64,000 nucleotides of DNA from Pararhizobium_B sp963838155 (lineage in GTDB: Bacteria > Pseudomonadota > Alphaproteobacteria > Rhizobiales > Rhizobiaceae), in assembly GCA_963838155.1 (NCBI GenBank), contig CAWIQE010000004.1, positions 124,001 to 188,000 of the forward strand, read 5' to 3'. The notes under the pieces are model-generated. The model ran no database searches, was not told where the DNA came from, and saw only the letters and a program-made list of their open reading frames with translations. Within the stretch, counting starts at the first letter, position 1. Every line of letters starts with the position of its first letter. The translations under genes were made by a program, and so were the position numbers. Shown here in pieces: positions 61,957 to 64,000 of the stretch.

Positions 61957-63092
61957 TCGCGTTCCGGTTCTCGCCGCGCCGGCTCGGCGCCATGCTCGTC
62001 AAGGAATTCATCCAGATGCGCCGGGACCGCATCACCTTCGGCATGATGCTCGGCGTGCCGCTCGTGCAGCTCGCGCTGTTCGGCTATGCGATCAATACCG
62101 ACCCCAAGGGGCTGCCCGCCGCACTGGTCGCGGCCGGCAACGGCCACTATTCGCGTGCCGTCGTCTCGGCGCTGGCCCTGACCGGCTACTACAGGTTCAC
62201 CCATGCCGCCGCGAGCGCAGGAGAGGCGGATCGCCTGCTGACCGAGGGTGCGGTGTCCTTCGTGGTCACGATCCCCTCCGATTTCGACCGGCGCGTGGAT
62301 CGGGGCGACCGGCCGCAGATCCTGATCGAGGCCGACGCGACCGATCCCGCGGCGTCGAGCGGGGCCATCTCGACGCTCGGCACGGTGGCCGGCGAGGCGC
62401 TTGCGCGGGAGGAGGGGGAAAGCAGGACGGTCGACGAGCGCAAACGGGACCAGGTCGATATCGTCGTCCACCGCAAGTACAACCCGGAAGGAATTTCGCG
62501 CTACAACATCGTGCCCGGCCTGCTCGGCGTCATCCTGCAGCTGACCATGGTCATGATGACGTCCATGGCGCTGACGCGCGAGGCGGAACGCGGCACGCTG
62601 GAGAACCTGCTCGCGATGCCCGCCACCGGGGCGGAGATCATGCTGGGAAAGGTGCTGCCCTATCTCGTCGTGGGGGCGGTGCAGGTGGCGGTGGTGCTGG
62701 CGGCGGCGAAGCTCTTCTTCGACGTGCCCTTTCTCGGCGGGCTGCCGCTGCTGCTCTCGGCCATCCTCGCCTTCGTCTTCGGCCTGGTGCTTCTCGGCTA
62801 CATGATCTCGACATTCGCCCGCAACCAGATGCAGGCGATGCAGCTGACGTTCTTCTTCTTCCTGCCGTCGCTGCTGCTTTCGGGATTCATGTTCCCCTTC
62901 CGGGGCATGCCGGGCTGGGCTCAGATCCTGGGCGAGATCTTTCCGCTCACCCATTTCCTGCGGGTGGTGCGCGCGGTGATGCTGAAGGGCGCGCAATGGC
63001 CGTCCGTGGCGACGGAGGTCTCCGTCCTGATCGGCTTCATGGCACTTTTCTCCGCCATGGCGCTCCTGCGCTTCCGCCGGACCCTCGATTGA
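61953..63092 (+). CDS. YbhR/YbhS-like ABC-2 exporter permease
   Basis: A 379-residue ABC-2 permease: first helix near residues 28-48 (FGMMLGVPLVQLALFGYAI), a large extracytoplasmic domain (about 50-180), and five C-terminal helices with FFFFLPSLLLSGFMFPF. E. coli has two such permeases; only one is present here, implying a homodimer. Drug or lipid export is inferred from the family. A strong bidirectional terminator follows four bases after the stop. Confidence 0.9.
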   Translation: MIAFRFSPRRLGAMLVKEFIQMRRDRITFGMMLGVPLVQLALFGYAINTDPKGLPAALVAAGNGHYSRAVVSALALTGYYRFTHAAASAGEADRLLTEGAVSFVVTIPSDFDRRVDRGDRPQILIEADATDPAASSGAISTLGTVAGEALAREEGESRTVDERKRDQVDIVVHRKYNPEGISRYNIVPGLLGVILQLTMVMMTSMALTREAERGTLENLLAMPATGAEIMLGKVLPYLVVGAVQVAVVLAAAKLFFDVPFLGGLPLLLSAILAFVFGLVLLGYMISTFARNQMQAMQLTFFFFLPSLLLSGFMFPFRGMPGWAQILGEIFPLTHFLRVVRAVMLKGAQWPSVATEVSVLIGFMALFSAMALLRFRRTLD

Positions 63093-63096
63093 AAAA

Positions 63097-63113
63097 GGGG
63101 CGCCGGGCGCCCC
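63097..63113. terminator. bidirectional terminator between efflux permease and rpsU
   Basis: GGGGCGCC (63097-63104) pairs with GGCGCCCC (63106-63113). On the minus strand the hairpin is followed by TTTTTC, a proper terminator for rpsU; on the plus strand only TT follows, so termination there is weaker. Confidence 0.75.
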
Positions 63114-63125
63114 TTCGATATGACC

Positions 63126-63356
63126 TCAGCGGGACCGTGCCTTGCGCTTGGGGATGAGGCCTTCGCGCTGCGCCTGCTTGCGGGCTGCCTTGCGGCTGCG
63201 GCGAACGGCCTCCGCCTTTTCCCTCGAACGGCGTTCGGAGGGCTTCTCGTAGGCGCGGCGCGCCTTCATCTCACGAAACACGCCTTCGCGCTGAAGCTTC
63301 TTCTTCAGCACCCTCAGCGCCTGGTCAACATTGTTGTCTCGAACAAGTACCTGCAT
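63126..63356 (-). CDS. rpsU: 30S ribosomal protein S21
   Basis: A 76-residue, highly basic S21 protein of the small ribosomal subunit, which helps mRNA pairing with 16S rRNA. MQVLVRDNNVDQALRVLKKK and REGVFREMKARRAYEKPSER are diagnostic, and the lysine/arginine tail is of usual alphaproteobacterial length. ATG 63356 follows GAGGAG by five bases; the upstream extension to 63458 is not conserved-looking. It stands alone, ending in a good terminator. Confidence 0.97.
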   Translation of the reverse strand: MQVLVRDNNVDQALRVLKKKLQREGVFREMKARRAYEKPSERRSREKAEAVRRSRKAARKQAQREGLIPKRKARSR

Positions 63357-63843
63357 AAGCTCTCCTCGTGTTTTGCGCGCCGGACGAGCGGACTTCCGCG
63401 CCAGCGCAATGCCTCGTGATCTGCGCCGACGGCGCACGCACATCCATCCGGATGGCAAGTGAACGGACCGATTTCACGAATCGGCAATCCGACAGACGAT
63501 CGTCGCGGTGACGACCTTCCGCGGCCTGCCCCGACAGAGAGGGGAAAACATGACATTCAGGCCGCATAGGGACCGACGATACAGACACCGGGCCCCTCCA
63601 TCGGAGGGATATAGAGCTTCGGGGCGAAAAGTTCCACCGCCGATGCGGATATTTCCGCCCGGCAGGCTTCACGGTTGCGCGACCGTCGGTCGGCTTGCGC
63701 AAACCTGCGAATATTTCGAATTTCCTACAAAAACTTAGCGTTCTGTTAACGACATCGTGGCGCTATGATCACAGATGCGGCAGCCGGCGGTCGAAACTGT
63801 GATTTCGCCGGCATCGTCACTTGAACAGGATAGGCCGGAACGG
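63357..63843. other. 487-base intergenic region between rpsU and a divergent gene
   Basis: No convincing gene is seen: small open frames here lack ribosome-binding sites and recognisable protein features. It contains a 12-base palindrome CCATCCGGATGG (63444-63455) about 90 bases before rpsU and a CtrA-like motif near its right end. The rpsU promoter must lie within it. Confidence 0.6.
63735..63750 (+). promoter_or_regulatory. CtrA-like box TTAg-N7-TTAAC
   Basis: TTAG-CGTTCTG-TTAAC differs by one base from the CtrA consensus TTAA-N7-TTAAC. It lies 93 bases before the exported protein at the right edge, a typical distance for a regulated promoter. Confidence 0.4.
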
Positions 63844-64000
63844 ATGACAAAGCGCGATCTCGTCATCGTCGCAGCAGCGGCAGCGTTCTCCCTTGCCGGC
63901 GTCGCGTCGGTGAACACCAGCGAGGCGATCAACGTGGTGCTGCCGTCCCAGTACCGGACCGTCTGGGATCAGTCGATCCAGGATCCCGACGCCGCGCAGC
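63844..64000 (+). CDS. exported protein of unknown function (5' end only)
   Basis: The first 52 codons of a gene cut by the right edge. The start MTKRDLVIVAAAAAFSLAGV has a basic n-region and a hydrophobic core, a signal peptide or single membrane anchor; the following residues include NVVLPSQYRTVWDQSIQDPD. No family can be recognised from this fragment. A CtrA-like box upstream suggests cell-cycle-linked expression, which is speculative. Confidence 0.6.
   Translation, partial: MTKRDLVIVAAAAAFSLAGVASVNTSEAINVVLPSQYRTVWDQSIQDPDAAQ

Noticed and set aside
63444..63455. CCATCCGGATGG palindrome near rpsU as an operator
   Set aside because: Twelve-base GC-rich palindromes are not rare enough here and there is no supporting promoter evidence; only mentioned in the intergenic entry.
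63508..63738. 76-codon plus-strand frame in the rpsU upstream region
   Set aside because: No ribosome-binding site, low-complexity basic composition and no recognisable fold; likely chance frame.

Overview
The window reads as chromosomal DNA of a high-GC alphaproteobacterium, most likely a member of the Hyphomicrobiales (Rhizobiales). Support comes from long GC-rich coding frames on both strands, a polyol operon ordered like rhizobial smoEFGK-smoS-mtlK, many periplasmic-binding-protein ABC importers, a dispersed palindromic intergenic repeat of a type common in this order, and CtrA-like promoter motifs. Genus cannot be fixed from the sequence alone. No rRNA, tRNA, CRISPR array, phage or insertion sequence was seen.

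Layout. 1-2525 (minus): sugar module (Gfo/Idh oxidoreductase cut by the left edge, TIM-barrel epimerase, D-lyxose isomerase), divergent from an AEC-type carrier (2840-3784). 3763-5728 (minus): PAP2 phosphatase and a TPR/ATP-grasp protein. 6168-10913: first branched-chain-type ABC importer, with a LivM-LivG fusion interrupted by a one-base frameshift. 11020-11334: orphan EncFtn-like ferritin. 11440-13382: leuA behind a leucine-codon leader peptide. 13526-17435: housekeeping and stress genes (membrane-anchored unknown, metallophosphoesterase, NUDIX, glutathionyl-hydroquinone reductase, GNAT). 17597-21808 (minus): a compact lower-GC operon encoding a 105-residue glycine-rich peptide, a two-TM mini-protein, a HlyB-like ABC exporter without peptidase domain, a HlyD-like adaptor and a HlyC-type lysine acyltransferase. 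21924-24533 (minus): DedA/ATP-grasp fusion and an FAH-family hydrolase. 24843-33068: second branched-chain-type importer followed by a ThDP enzyme, an ALDH7-type dehydrogenase and a stand-alone Lrp/AsnC ligand-binding domain. 33481-35047: ring-cleaving dioxygenase plus esterase pair. 35179-45294: SorC-type regulator and polyol uptake/oxidation/phosphorylation operon. 45318-49179: FAD amino-acid dehydrogenase, glutaryl-CoA dehydrogenase and a class III CoA-transferase. 49199-57432: polar amino-acid importer with creatininase-like, class III aminotransferase, BKACE and HDAC-like enzymes under a divergent LysR regulator. 57458-63092: acyl-CoA synthetase, then a CecR-YbhG-YbhF-YbhR-like efflux operon. 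63126-63356: rpsU. The right edge holds the start of an exported unknown.

The strongest candidate for an undescribed system is the 17.6-21.8 kb operon. Its gene content matches an acylated, type-I-secreted small bacteriocin with dedicated immunity: an acyltransferase family normally paired with giant RTX toxins is here paired with a 105-residue glycine-zipper peptide whose only two lysines are at positions 3 and 8. Other leads are the orphan EncFtn homologue, the leuA leader, the predicted beta-keto-acid catabolic operon at 49.2-56.3 kb, and a palindromic repeat family with strong hairpins.
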